From NCBI GenBank assembly GCA_016787085.1, contig JAEUVJ010000070.1:1-64000 (forward strand): a stretch of DNA of 64,000 nt, in the 5' to 3' direction. The position numbers and the translations under genes are program-made. Shown in pieces: positions 7,321 to 14,852 of this stretch (positions are counted from its first letter, which is position 1; each line of letters starts with the position of its first letter). The notes under the pieces were generated by a model, which saw nothing but the letters and a program-made list of their open reading frames with translations, did no database searches and was not told the DNA's origin. This DNA is from Chitinophagaceae bacterium. GTDB lineage: Bacteria > Bacteroidota > Bacteroidia > Chitinophagales > Chitinophagaceae.

Positions 7321-8661
7321 TTAGAATCCTTTTTTCTCTTCAGGGACTTTGGGTGTTGCCTTCTGTGTGTATAAGACGGGGTTGACTTTTTTGGGATCGC
7401 CCTGGTACACCCAGGTGATGTTGTTGATGTACTTTTTAAATGCTGCGTTCAGTTGCACCAGCGTAACATCTTTTATGTCGTTCTGGATCTTGATGGCCCG
7501 TTTCCAGTTGCCATGTATCACTTCGTTAGAGGCAAACGCTGCGGCCTGTGCCTCATTGGTTTCCTGCCGGTAATATAATCCTGTCAGGTAGCCGGTCTTT
7601 TGATTTTTCAGTTCTTCGGCCGTGAAACCTTCATTTTTGATCTTATCAATCAGGTTGCGGGCCACCGCTATATATTTATCCGGATCGGTGGTGCTTACAG
7701 ATATATTTGCATAGGGAGTGGTACCCTGACTGAACCAGGCACCCGGCGCATAAGACAAACCATTCTTTGTCCTGATCTCCACGAAGTGGCGGCTGGAGAA
7801 TATATTCATCGCCAGTGAAAAAGCGTTGTAGTCCGGGGTACCCGGCAAAGGACCTCCGGCGATCCCCTGTACATAGTTGGTGGCGTTCTCTCTTTGCTGC
7901 GGTTTGAATGTATTGGCAGCGGGAGTATAGCTCTCTTTTTTCAATGCAAACGGGGCGCCTGCAGGGACCTTGCTCAGAAATTCTTTTACTTTTTTTTCAA
8001 TCAGTTCTTTTTCAAGATCAGCAACGACCACTATGACCATCCGGTTACGGGTCAATATAGATTGCCAGTATTTCTTTGTGTCGGCTGCCGTCAGTTTGCC
8101 AACCGTTTCTACAGTGCCATGGGGGTCTTTGGCATAATCCTTTCCGGCAAAGGCAGTTTGTTTAGCCATCTTGTTGATCGCATTGTCAGGGTTGGATTCA
8201 TTTGACCGGATAAAATTGATCGCATCCTGTTTAATACGGTCAAATTCCTTTGCATCAAAGCGGGGTGATAAAAGGGCGTCGGTATATAAAGGCCAGACAG
8301 ATTCAAAGTCGCTTTTGATACAGTTCATGCTGAATGACGCATAACTCATACCGGAGAAACCGCCTACCTGTGCACTTACTTTATCTAATTTATTTTTGAA
8401 GCTGTTCTTATCATCTTTAACAGTACCACATTCGGTAAGGGCGTTGATCGAAAGGGTCTCAATACCGGCTTTGGCTGCCGGATAATTCTGGACGCCTCCT
8501 TTGATGATGGTTTGTACCACAGCTATATCATTGCCGCTTGGCTGTACGATCACTTTTACTCCATTCACCATAATATCGTATGCTTTATCCTGCTGTGCTA
8601 AGAGAATGACGGGCATAGTTATGATGAACAGGCAGCTTGTATATTGAAGTATTTTTTTCAT
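7321..8661 (-). CDS. M16-family protein without zinc-binding motif
   Basis: This 446-residue protein has a signal peptide (residues 1-22, ending LLAQQ). It has the pitrilysin/MPP fold, including the second-half motif NGLSYAPGAWF. The catalytic HxxEH is replaced in the first domain by an IETLSINALTE stretch, so it should not bind zinc. It starts 1 bp after the catalytic M16 gene (8663-10036) and almost certainly forms a periplasmic heterodimer with it, as in other two-subunit M16 peptidases. It ends at the shared terminator at 7291-7313. Confidence 0.92.
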   Translation of the reverse strand: MKKILQYTSCLFIITMPVILLAQQDKAYDIMVNGVKVIVQPSGNDIAVVQTIIKGGVQNYPAAKAGIETLSINALTECGTVKDDKNSFKNKLDKVSAQVGGFSGMSYASFSMNCIKSDFESVWPLYTDALLSPRFDAKEFDRIKQDAINFIRSNESNPDNAINKMAKQTAFAGKDYAKDPHGTVETVGKLTAADTKKYWQSILTRNRMVIVVVADLEKELIEKKVKEFLSKVPAGAPFALKKESYTPAANTFKPQQRENATNYVQGIAGGPLPGTPDYNAFSLAMNIFSSRHFVEIRTKNGLSYAPGAWFSQGTTPYANISVSTTDPDKYIAVARNLIDKIKNEGFTAEELKNQKTGYLTGLYYRQETNEAQAAAFASNEVIHGNWKRAIKIQNDIKDVTLVQLNAAFKKYINNITWVYQGDPKKVNPVLYTQKATPKVPEEKKGF

Positions 8662-8662
8662 G

Positions 8663-10036
8663 TCAGAATGATTTTAAAGCAGTGAAATATTCAGCCGGTT
8701 TCAATTGTTTGTTCATGGCTTCGTTGATGATCATACCGGCTATATACGGTTTGCTGATTATGTATTTTTTCAGGTAGCTCTGGATGTCTTTGCGGGTCAC
8801 ATTCATCATGCCGGGTATATAATCAGTGTAATAATCCAGGGAAGCGCTGCACCACCAGTAGGTAAGGCTGCTGGCTAAAGAAGAAGGCTTTTCGGTATTC
8901 CGTATATGGTTGCGGCGCAGGATATCTTTGGCTGTTTGCAGTTGCTCGTCGGTGAAATAATCATCATCAGCAAAATGGCTGACCTGGTTCATTACTTCAG
9001 CGCTGAACTCCTTCAGCTTTCCGGGATTAGGAACAGCAAATATGGATACCGGGCCTGTATGTTTCAGTGTTTGATAACTGATACCCGCATAACTGGCCAG
9101 CCCTTTATCTACCAATGCCTGTTGCCATTTAGAGGAGTTGAGACCAAGAACAGTGGAGAATACATCCGCGGCCAATGTTCCCAGCGAATCATTACGGGTA
9201 TCCGGTCCATGCCAGGTGAACATGGTATAGGGGGTTTGTGCAATGGATGATTCTTTGATGAGGTATTCTGTTTTCTCAATAGGTACGAACTCGGGTATCG
9301 GGTACTTTTCATGCGGATTGAAATCACTTTGTGTCCAGTTACCAAAAATATCTTCTGCCTGTGTAAAGGCCTCTTCATGATTCACATCCCCGCAAATAAC
9401 AAGAATGGAATTATTGGGATAATAATATTTGTCTTTAATGATCATCATTTTTTCCGGGGTGGCAGTATTGATCACATCATGGTCGCCGATGGCATTTTTC
9501 CGGGTAAAATGCTCGCCCCACACTTTCTTATTGACGGCTATCCATAATTGAAACCCGGGATCGCTTTCACCTCTTTGAAATTCTCCATCTACTACCGGCC
9601 TTTCTTTCTGCATATCTTCTGTCCGGTAGATCGGGAACCGGATAGCAGCATTCATGAATTTAAGACCGGCTGCCAGGCTGTCCTTATCGAACGTGAAAAA
9701 GTAGTTCACTCTTTCATCACCAGTGGTCCCGTTCCAGATCATTCCCAGTTCTTCGGTGCGTTTGATGAATTTTTCCTGGTCGGGATAGTCTTTGTTTGCT
9801 TTGAAGAACATATGCTCAAACAAATGGGAAAGCCCGCTGTACTCAGGGCCTTCCGTATAAGCGCCGTTTTTAACGGCGATCTCAATGGTGGCCAATGGTA
9901 CTTTGTGGTTTTCGATCACCACTACTTCCAGACCATTATTCAGTTTTTTCCAATGATAATTTTCAGGTAGCCGGGGCTGTGCAAATGCGGAACAGGTCAG
10001 CAAAAGGCACACTGCTGCAAAAAGTCTTTTGTCCAT
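8663..10036 (-). CDS. M16 zinc metallopeptidase (catalytic subunit)
   Basis: This 457-residue periplasmic peptidase has a signal peptide (1-19, CSAFAQ). The inverted zinc motif HLFEH is at residues 71-75, with the distal Glu near 152 in the segment VVDGEFQRG, the spacing of the M16 HxxEH-x76-E pattern. It would degrade peptides in the periplasm with the inactive partner encoded immediately downstream. The two genes form an operon. A run of A and T before the ATG gives a weak -7-like TAAATTTT only. Confidence 0.94.
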   Translation of the reverse strand: MDKRLFAAVCLLLTCSAFAQPRLPENYHWKKLNNGLEVVVIENHKVPLATIEIAVKNGAYTEGPEYSGLSHLFEHMFFKANKDYPDQEKFIKRTEELGMIWNGTTGDERVNYFFTFDKDSLAAGLKFMNAAIRFPIYRTEDMQKERPVVDGEFQRGESDPGFQLWIAVNKKVWGEHFTRKNAIGDHDVINTATPEKMMIIKDKYYYPNNSILVICGDVNHEEAFTQAEDIFGNWTQSDFNPHEKYPIPEFVPIEKTEYLIKESSIAQTPYTMFTWHGPDTRNDSLGTLAADVFSTVLGLNSSKWQQALVDKGLASYAGISYQTLKHTGPVSIFAVPNPGKLKEFSAEVMNQVSHFADDDYFTDEQLQTAKDILRRNHIRNTEKPSSLASSLTYWWCSASLDYYTDYIPGMMNVTRKDIQSYLKKYIISKPYIAGMIINEAMNKQLKPAEYFTALKSF

Positions 10037-10110
10037 AAAAAAAATTTAATTGATCATTCCAAAACAGGTTATTGAATAGGGAACATGAATGTACGGAAGA
10101 ACTCCTGTGA

Positions 10111-10151
10111 AAAAAATTCGGGCTGTCGGTATTACATTATTTGCCCGACAG
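10111..10151 (-). terminator. Intrinsic terminator after the zincin gene
   Basis: On the minus strand CTGTCGG pairs with CCGACAG (plus 10145-10151 and 10123-10129), followed by CCCGAA and a run of seven T (10111-10117). It lies 45 bp beyond the zincin stop and ends the fadN-119aa-zincin transcript. Confidence 0.65.
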
Positions 10152-10195
10152 AAGTAAAAACGGTTCTTACACAGGATGTCCGGCTGGCCAATAAT

Positions 10196-10855
10196 TTATA
10201 AACTAATGTCCGCATGATTGGGATGCCAGATACTGGAAAATTCCCCGGCAACCGCTTTATTGTTGTTGAAGTTCAGCTTGTGCAGCTTCAGCAGGCCGAT
10301 ATCACTTTTCAGTACCCTCCGGTGTTTCGGGTGCATAGTTCCGCCGTTAGAGCTATCGCCGGCACGGCCATCAGGATTGTACTGGTATTGTGCATCTACC
10401 AGGGTGCCTCTCGGGTACATGATACCGGGAATACCTTTGCCCCTGAGATCAAGATCGGCAGGATGACCGAGGCCCAGGGTATGCCCATACTCGTGAGCGG
10501 CCGTGGTGGAGCCTTTATACAGGTTCTCCAATTTGAAATAACCGGTATTGCACCCGAGCCCGTCCACAAAAGAAATATTTCCATGTGCAAATTCTTCAAT
10601 CCGGAAATAGTTATTGCGGGGATCTGTATTGCCAAAGACGTCTTCGGGAAGAATGCCGGGTTCAAATGAGCAGGCGATACTGAATATAACGGATACCTCT
10701 TTTCCTTTTATGCTCACTGTAGCGGCAGGCTCATTCCACATCGTTTCTATTTCTTCACGCATTTGTTCTGTGATCAATGCATCAGCAGCATGGCCATAGG
10801 TGATGATGCGGGAGAATATGACTAACTGGCTGCCTGTTATCTCCGCCTGTCCCAT
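10196..10855 (-). CDS. Matrixin-like zinc metallopeptidase without signal peptide
   Basis: This 219-residue protein carries the metzincin motif HEYGHTLGLGH (His121, Glu122, His125, His131) followed by a Met-turn at GIMYP (Met146). These are the hallmarks of M10 matrixins. Unlike typical bacterial matrixins, it has no signal peptide, lipobox or membrane segment, so it appears cytosolic or exported by a non-Sec route. The start at 10855 lies 2 bp after the 119-aa gene, implying translational coupling. A terminator follows. The target is unknown. Alternatives are a toxin-like effector protease or a regulatory protease. Confidence 0.85.
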   Translation of the reverse strand: MGQAEITGSQLVIFSRIITYGHAADALITEQMREEIETMWNEPAATVSIKGKEVSVIFSIACSFEPGILPEDVFGNTDPRNNYFRIEEFAHGNISFVDGLGCNTGYFKLENLYKGSTTAAHEYGHTLGLGHPADLDLRGKGIPGIMYPRGTLVDAQYQYNPDGRAGDSSNGGTMHPKHRRVLKSDIGLLKLHKLNFNNNKAVAGEFSSIWHPNHADISL

Positions 10856-10857
10856 GG

Positions 10858-11217
10858 TTAATTGTTAAGATACACTTTGAACGATTCCGTTAACCTCGTA
10901 AATTCTTTCTTGACCTGCTGCATACCGATCACACCTCCTGAAAAACCGGAGGAATCTTTTCGGAGCAGCACTGAATAGAGATCATTCTCATTTTTAACAG
11001 TGATAGCCACCTGGTGGTACTTTACCAAAGCACCGAGAAGGTAACGTAACACTTTATTACCTTTCTTATACTTTCTTTCGCCGTTTTTATCAGCGAGAAA
11101 ACTATACCCTTCCGACGTAAAGAAAAGATTCAGTTTGTTATCAAGTTCTTCTTTTGTACACCCTGTGATATTGAATACGGTACGGTCTTTGGCAAAATCA
11201 ACTACGGTGCAGTTCAT
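10858..11217 (-). CDS. Hypothetical 119-aa protein coupled to the zincin
   Basis: This 119-residue protein has no membrane segment and no family I recognise. It shows mixed alpha/beta character with a helical N-terminal half (TKEELDNKLNLFFTSEGY), a basic middle (GERKYKKGNK) and a C-terminal amphipathic helix. It starts 21 bp after fadN and ends 2 bp before the zincin start, so the three genes are probably co-transcribed. A role as chaperone, adaptor or inhibitor of the zincin is a guess from position only. Confidence 0.75.
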   Translation of the reverse strand: MNCTVVDFAKDRTVFNITGCTKEELDNKLNLFFTSEGYSFLADKNGERKYKKGNKVLRYLLGALVKYHQVAITVKNENDLYSVLLRKDSSGFSGGVIGMQQVKKEFTRLTESFKVYLNN

Positions 11218-11238
11218 AGACTTTTTATTTTAATAGAA

Positions 11239-13626
11239 TTAATTCCTTACCGGCTTTCCTCCTTTCAACACACTTTGAATCCTTTCCAATGTTTTCTTTT
11301 CGCCGCAAAGCGATAAGAAGGCTTCTCTTTCCAGGTCCAGTAGATACTGTTCGGAGACCAAAGCGGGTTCGCTCAGGTCGCCGCCGCACATGACATAAGC
11401 GAGTTTTTTAGCTACTACCACGTCATGATCCGTGGCATAGTTGGCCCGCCACATACCATTGATACCCGCATACAAAGCGCCAAGAGCCGAACGGCCCAGT
11501 ACTTTCACATCTTTTCTTTGTACCGGAGCCGTATAACCGCTATCAGCTATTTCTATCACCGATCTTTTTGCTTCAGCGATCCTCCGGCCCTGGTTCAATA
11601 CCACTTCATCCAATCCCTTCCGGTATACACCGATATCAAAGCCTTCCAATGCCGAGGTCGCTACTTTTGCTGTAGCAATAGCCAGGAACCGGTTCTTCAG
11701 TGTAATAGTTTCCGGTTCATCTTCATGCATCTCATCAGATGCCCGCAATACAAACTCTTTGGTGCCGCCACCACCGGGAATAAGCCCTACGCCTAACTCA
11801 ACAAGGCCTGTATAGGTTTCTGCAGCGGGGCAAACTTTGTCGGCATGGAGACTCAATTCGCAGGCACCGCCCAGCGCCAATCCATGCGGCGCTGCTACAA
11901 CAGGAACCGAAGAATACCTTGCCCGCATCATGGTATTCTGGAAAAGACGAATGGCCATATCTAATTCATCGTACTCCTGGTCAATGGCTAACATAAAGAT
12001 CATTCCTACATTGGCCCCGGCACTGAAGTTGGCGCCTTCATTGGCGATCACCAGGCCCTTGTAATTTTTTTCGGCTTTATCAATAGCTGTTTGAATACCA
12101 CTTAATACATCACCGCCGATGCTGCCCATTTTGGTGAACCATTGGAGGCCTAATACGTCATCTCCCAGGTCATATAAGCGGCAGCTTCCATTTTTCCAGA
12201 TTTGTTTATCTGTGTAATTACTCATTACGATAAATGCTTCGCCGCCGGGAAGGGCTTTATACGTTTTTGAAGCCGGATCATAGCAGTATTTTTTACCGGC
12301 TTCTATTTTATAGAATGATTTGTTTCCTGCTGCGATCATTTCTTCTACCCACGATGCCACTTTATAGCCTGCCGTTTTCATGCCTTCCACCATTTTAGCA
12401 ACGCCCAGTACATCCCAGCTTTCAAAAGCACCGATCTCCCAGCCAAAGCCGGCCATCATTGCATCATCCACCCGGTATATCTCATCGCTGATCTCCGGAA
12501 TACGATGCGAGATATAAGAAAAAAGACCATAGTGAAAATGACGATAAAATTCCCCTGCCTTATCCTGCCCGGCTACCAGCATCTTTAAACGCTGGTAAAG
12601 GTCATCAATCGGTTTGGCTGCTTCGATAGTTGCAAACTTTGCCTTTTTGCGTGGCTCGTACTGCATCGTTTGCAAGTTGAGTGTATGAATTTCTTTCTCC
12701 CCTTTAGGGGTTGGGGGTATCTTTTTAAAGAAACCTTGCCCTGTTTTATCACCCAGCGAGTTATTCTCTACCATTTTATTCAGCCAACCCGGAATGATAA
12801 ATGAATCCCTTGCTTCATCACCGGGGCAATTATCATATACACCTTTAGCTACTTTTACCAATGTATCAATACCCACTACGTCGGCCGTGCGGAAGGTGGC
12901 AGATTTCGGGCGGCCAATGACAGGCCCTGTCAATGCATCTATCTCATCAATCGTCAACCCCATTTTATCTACCAGTCCGAAAATGGCCATGATGCCATAT
13001 ACTCCGATCCGGTTGGCAATAAATGCCGGGGTGTCTTTACACAGCACGGTTGTCTTTCCCAGGTAGAGATCGCCGTAATGCATCAGGAAATCAACAATGG
13101 CCGGATCGGTAGCCGGAGTCGGTATTATTTCCAATAATCTTAAATAACGCGGGGGGTTAAAAAAGTGCGTACCGCAGAAATGTTTTTTAAAATCATCGCT
13201 CCTTCCTTCGCTCAGCATATGAATGGGAATGCCGGAGGTATTGGAAGTGATCAATGTACCCGGTTTGCGGAACTGCTCCACTTTTTCATAGATGGATTTT
13301 TTGATATCCAGCCTTTCCACCACTACTTCAATGATCCAGTCACAGCCGGCAATATCTTTCATGTTATCATCAAAATTGCCGGTGGCTATTTTCTTGATGA
13401 CATCCTTATGATAAACCGGGGAAGGATTTGACCTGATCGCTGCTGTCAATGCATCATTGACGATTTTGTTTTTATCGTGAGGTTTTTTATTCCCCCCTTC
13501 GGGGGGTAGGGGGGCTACGATGTCCAGCAACAATACCTGTACGCCGATGCCTGCAAAATGGCAGGCGATCCGGGAACCCATAACGCCAGAACCTAACACA
13601 GCTACTTTTTTGATCGGTCTTTTCAT
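11239..13626 (-). CDS. fadN: 3-hydroxyacyl-CoA dehydrogenase / enoyl-CoA hydratase (FadN-like)
   Basis: This 795-residue bifunctional beta-oxidation protein has the dehydrogenase first, unlike FadB/FadJ and like Bacillus FadN. The NAD loop is GSGVMG (residues 12-17), and the dehydrogenase catalytic region includes GTHFFNPPRYL. A second dehydrogenase-like C-domain follows to about 450. The crotonase part has an oxyanion segment ANFSAGANVG, then HGLALGGACEL and LIPGGGGTKE. It would hydrate enoyl-CoA and oxidise the 3-hydroxyacyl-CoA. Two surface loops (about residues 38-54 and 303-311) are encoded by GC-rich palindromic repeats. A -7 element lies 4 nt before the ATG. It is the first gene of a probable operon with the 119-aa and zincin genes. 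Confidence 0.93.
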   Translation of the reverse strand: MKRPIKKVAVLGSGVMGSRIACHFAGIGVQVLLLDIVAPLPPEGGNKKPHDKNKIVNDALTAAIRSNPSPVYHKDVIKKIATGNFDDNMKDIAGCDWIIEVVVERLDIKKSIYEKVEQFRKPGTLITSNTSGIPIHMLSEGRSDDFKKHFCGTHFFNPPRYLRLLEIIPTPATDPAIVDFLMHYGDLYLGKTTVLCKDTPAFIANRIGVYGIMAIFGLVDKMGLTIDEIDALTGPVIGRPKSATFRTADVVGIDTLVKVAKGVYDNCPGDEARDSFIIPGWLNKMVENNSLGDKTGQGFFKKIPPTPKGEKEIHTLNLQTMQYEPRKKAKFATIEAAKPIDDLYQRLKMLVAGQDKAGEFYRHFHYGLFSYISHRIPEISDEIYRVDDAMMAGFGWEIGAFESWDVLGVAKMVEGMKTAGYKVASWVEEMIAAGNKSFYKIEAGKKYCYDPASKTYKALPGGEAFIVMSNYTDKQIWKNGSCRLYDLGDDVLGLQWFTKMGSIGGDVLSGIQTAIDKAEKNYKGLVIANEGANFSAGANVGMIFMLAIDQEYDELDMAIRLFQNTMMRARYSSVPVVAAPHGLALGGACELSLHADKVCPAAETYTGLVELGVGLIPGGGGTKEFVLRASDEMHEDEPETITLKNRFLAIATAKVATSALEGFDIGVYRKGLDEVVLNQGRRIAEAKRSVIEIADSGYTAPVQRKDVKVLGRSALGALYAGINGMWRANYATDHDVVVAKKLAYVMCGGDLSEPALVSEQYLLDLEREAFLSLCGEKKTLERIQSVLKGGKPVRN
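12699..12717. repeat. Palindromic repeat inside fadN (second)
   Basis: CCCC-TTTA-GGGG followed by TTGGGGG lies within the fadN reading frame. On the coding strand it gives the peptide PPTPKGE at about residues 304-310, where related proteins have an ordinary beta-turn. It resembles a family of short CCCCTAAAGGGG-type repeats common in Bacteroidota intergenic DNA (recalled, not searched). Confidence 0.6.
13492..13514. repeat. Palindromic repeat inside fadN (first)
   Basis: Six C, TTC, six G, then TA and six G form a 6-bp GC hairpin plus a further G-run within the coding region. Read on the minus strand it gives APLPPEGG (about residues 38-45) in the loop after the second strand of the NAD-binding fold. 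The frame is kept open. Confidence 0.65.
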
Positions 13627-13630
13627 ACGA

Positions 13631-13638
13631 CAAAATTA
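13631..13638 (-). promoter_or_regulatory. -7 element four bases before fadN ATG
   Basis: On the minus strand TAATTTTG matches TAnnTTTG exactly and ends 4 nt before the ATG at 13626. The expected start site coincides with the A of the ATG. No -33 TTTG is found at 17-21 bp. Confidence 0.55.
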
Positions 13639-13751
13639 GTTAGTTATGCAACTATTTGTAATCGAAGATAAGGGATTTTGGTCAAGACATTCAGCAGGCC
13701 ATGCCTATAAAAATATGAGAATAGAAAATGAAGGGAAGTTTACCCGGTTTT

Positions 13752-14306
13752 TTACAAAACCACTAATGAGCAATCTACCGTTACTTTGATGCTTTTGGAA
13801 ATATTATCTCTGTATAAGCGGGGAATAGTGATCTTGTAGTCGGCCACCAGTACGTTAAAAATGGAGTGCAGTATAAGCTTGCCGTCCCTGGCAGTGATCG
13901 TACCGCTGGTCTCAATATCTTTTGACTGGCCGTGGATCGTGAGTTTTCCTTTTACGTTGGCTGTATAGTTGCCGTCGGCAGAATAATTGATCTCCTGGTT
14001 GTTTATCACCTGTCCTTTGAATTCAGCTTTGGGAAATTTGTCGCTTTCCACATAATCCCTGTTAAAATGCTCCTGCATTAACGCTTTTTTGAATTCAAAT
14101 CCTTTCATCAATACGGCAAACTGGAGTTCACCGCTCTTTGTATCCAGCAATACCACCACACTTTTATTGATCGCTTCAATATCTTCCAGGGATGCCGAGG
14201 AGAAGAAAGTGATCTTGCCGCTTTTGGTGTAGAATTTTCCCTGTGCTTTTGCCAGTGATGTAACAAGAAAGAACAGGCAAATAACAATGATCCTGTGTTT
14301 CAGCAT
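13752..14306 (-). CDS. YceI-family periplasmic protein
   Basis: This 184-residue protein has a signal peptide (1-21, SLAKAQ) and a YceI-like lipocalin fold. Recognisable segments are DYVESDKFPKAEFKG, the strand pattern KGKLTIHG and the C-terminal strands. YceI proteins bind polyisoprenoid or amphiphilic ligands in the periplasm; the ligand here is unknown. The gene follows the OB-fold gene by 9 bp on the same strand, so the two form an operon. Confidence 0.88.
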   Translation of the reverse strand: MLKHRIIVICLFFLVTSLAKAQGKFYTKSGKITFFSSASLEDIEAINKSVVVLLDTKSGELQFAVLMKGFEFKKALMQEHFNRDYVESDKFPKAEFKGQVINNQEINYSADGNYTANVKGKLTIHGQSKDIETSGTITARDGKLILHSIFNVLVADYKITIPRLYRDNISKSIKVTVDCSLVVL

Positions 14307-14315
14307 ATCCTATGA

Positions 14316-14768
14316 TTATTCTTTTTTGGTTATAATGACACAATAATTCATGATCACATCAGAGCCAATCCCCATTTCATCTTTGTTGAACCCTGCGCAG
14401 GCACCCCGTATATTGACAGATGTTCCGGCTGCTAAAACAGCTGCATCGGCAGCATGACTGGTATCCATAGAGCATCTAACCGACGATAGCCCGGCCGCTT
14501 CTCCTACTACAACTGTGTAAAACCCTTTTTCATCTTTTTCAATGGATCTGATACTTCCATTAATCTCCACGCTTTTCCCGTTATACTTTTTTGAGGCAAC
14601 AGAGTCGTTCTTTTCATATTCCTGTATCAGAGCTGCAGCAGATAAAGTATGATCAGGGTTTACATTTTTATAATCCTGCTGTGTGCGGTTGTACTCTCTG
14701 TACCCATACCAGGTTCCCCCGGCCGCAGCCAGAAAAATGATCAGCCAGATTATTTTTTTCCTGCTCAT
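14316..14768 (-). CDS. Membrane-anchored OB-fold (tRNA_anti-like) protein
   Basis: This 150-residue protein has an N-terminal membrane anchor (residues 4-21, IIWLIIFLAAAGGTWYG) and a C-terminal OB-fold of the tRNA_anti-like type seen in small Bacteroidota envelope proteins. The OB region runs from KYNGKSVEINGSI to the end, with two Cys (in SVRCSMD and RGACAGF). The ATG at 14768 (MSRKK) is preferred over a GTG at 14792. It is co-transcribed with the YceI gene. Its function is unknown. Confidence 0.82.
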   Translation of the reverse strand: MSRKKIIWLIIFLAAAGGTWYGYREYNRTQQDYKNVNPDHTLSAAALIQEYEKNDSVASKKYNGKSVEINGSIRSIEKDEKGFYTVVVGEAAGLSSVRCSMDTSHAADAAVLAAGTSVNIRGACAGFNKDEMGIGSDVIMNYCVIITKKE

Positions 14769-14852
14769 AACGATAGGTGCGGGGGAATGCACTTATCCGG
14801 CACCGGAGTCATTAATCGGTCATGTCGGGAAGAAGGTTGCGTAAGCGCTTGC

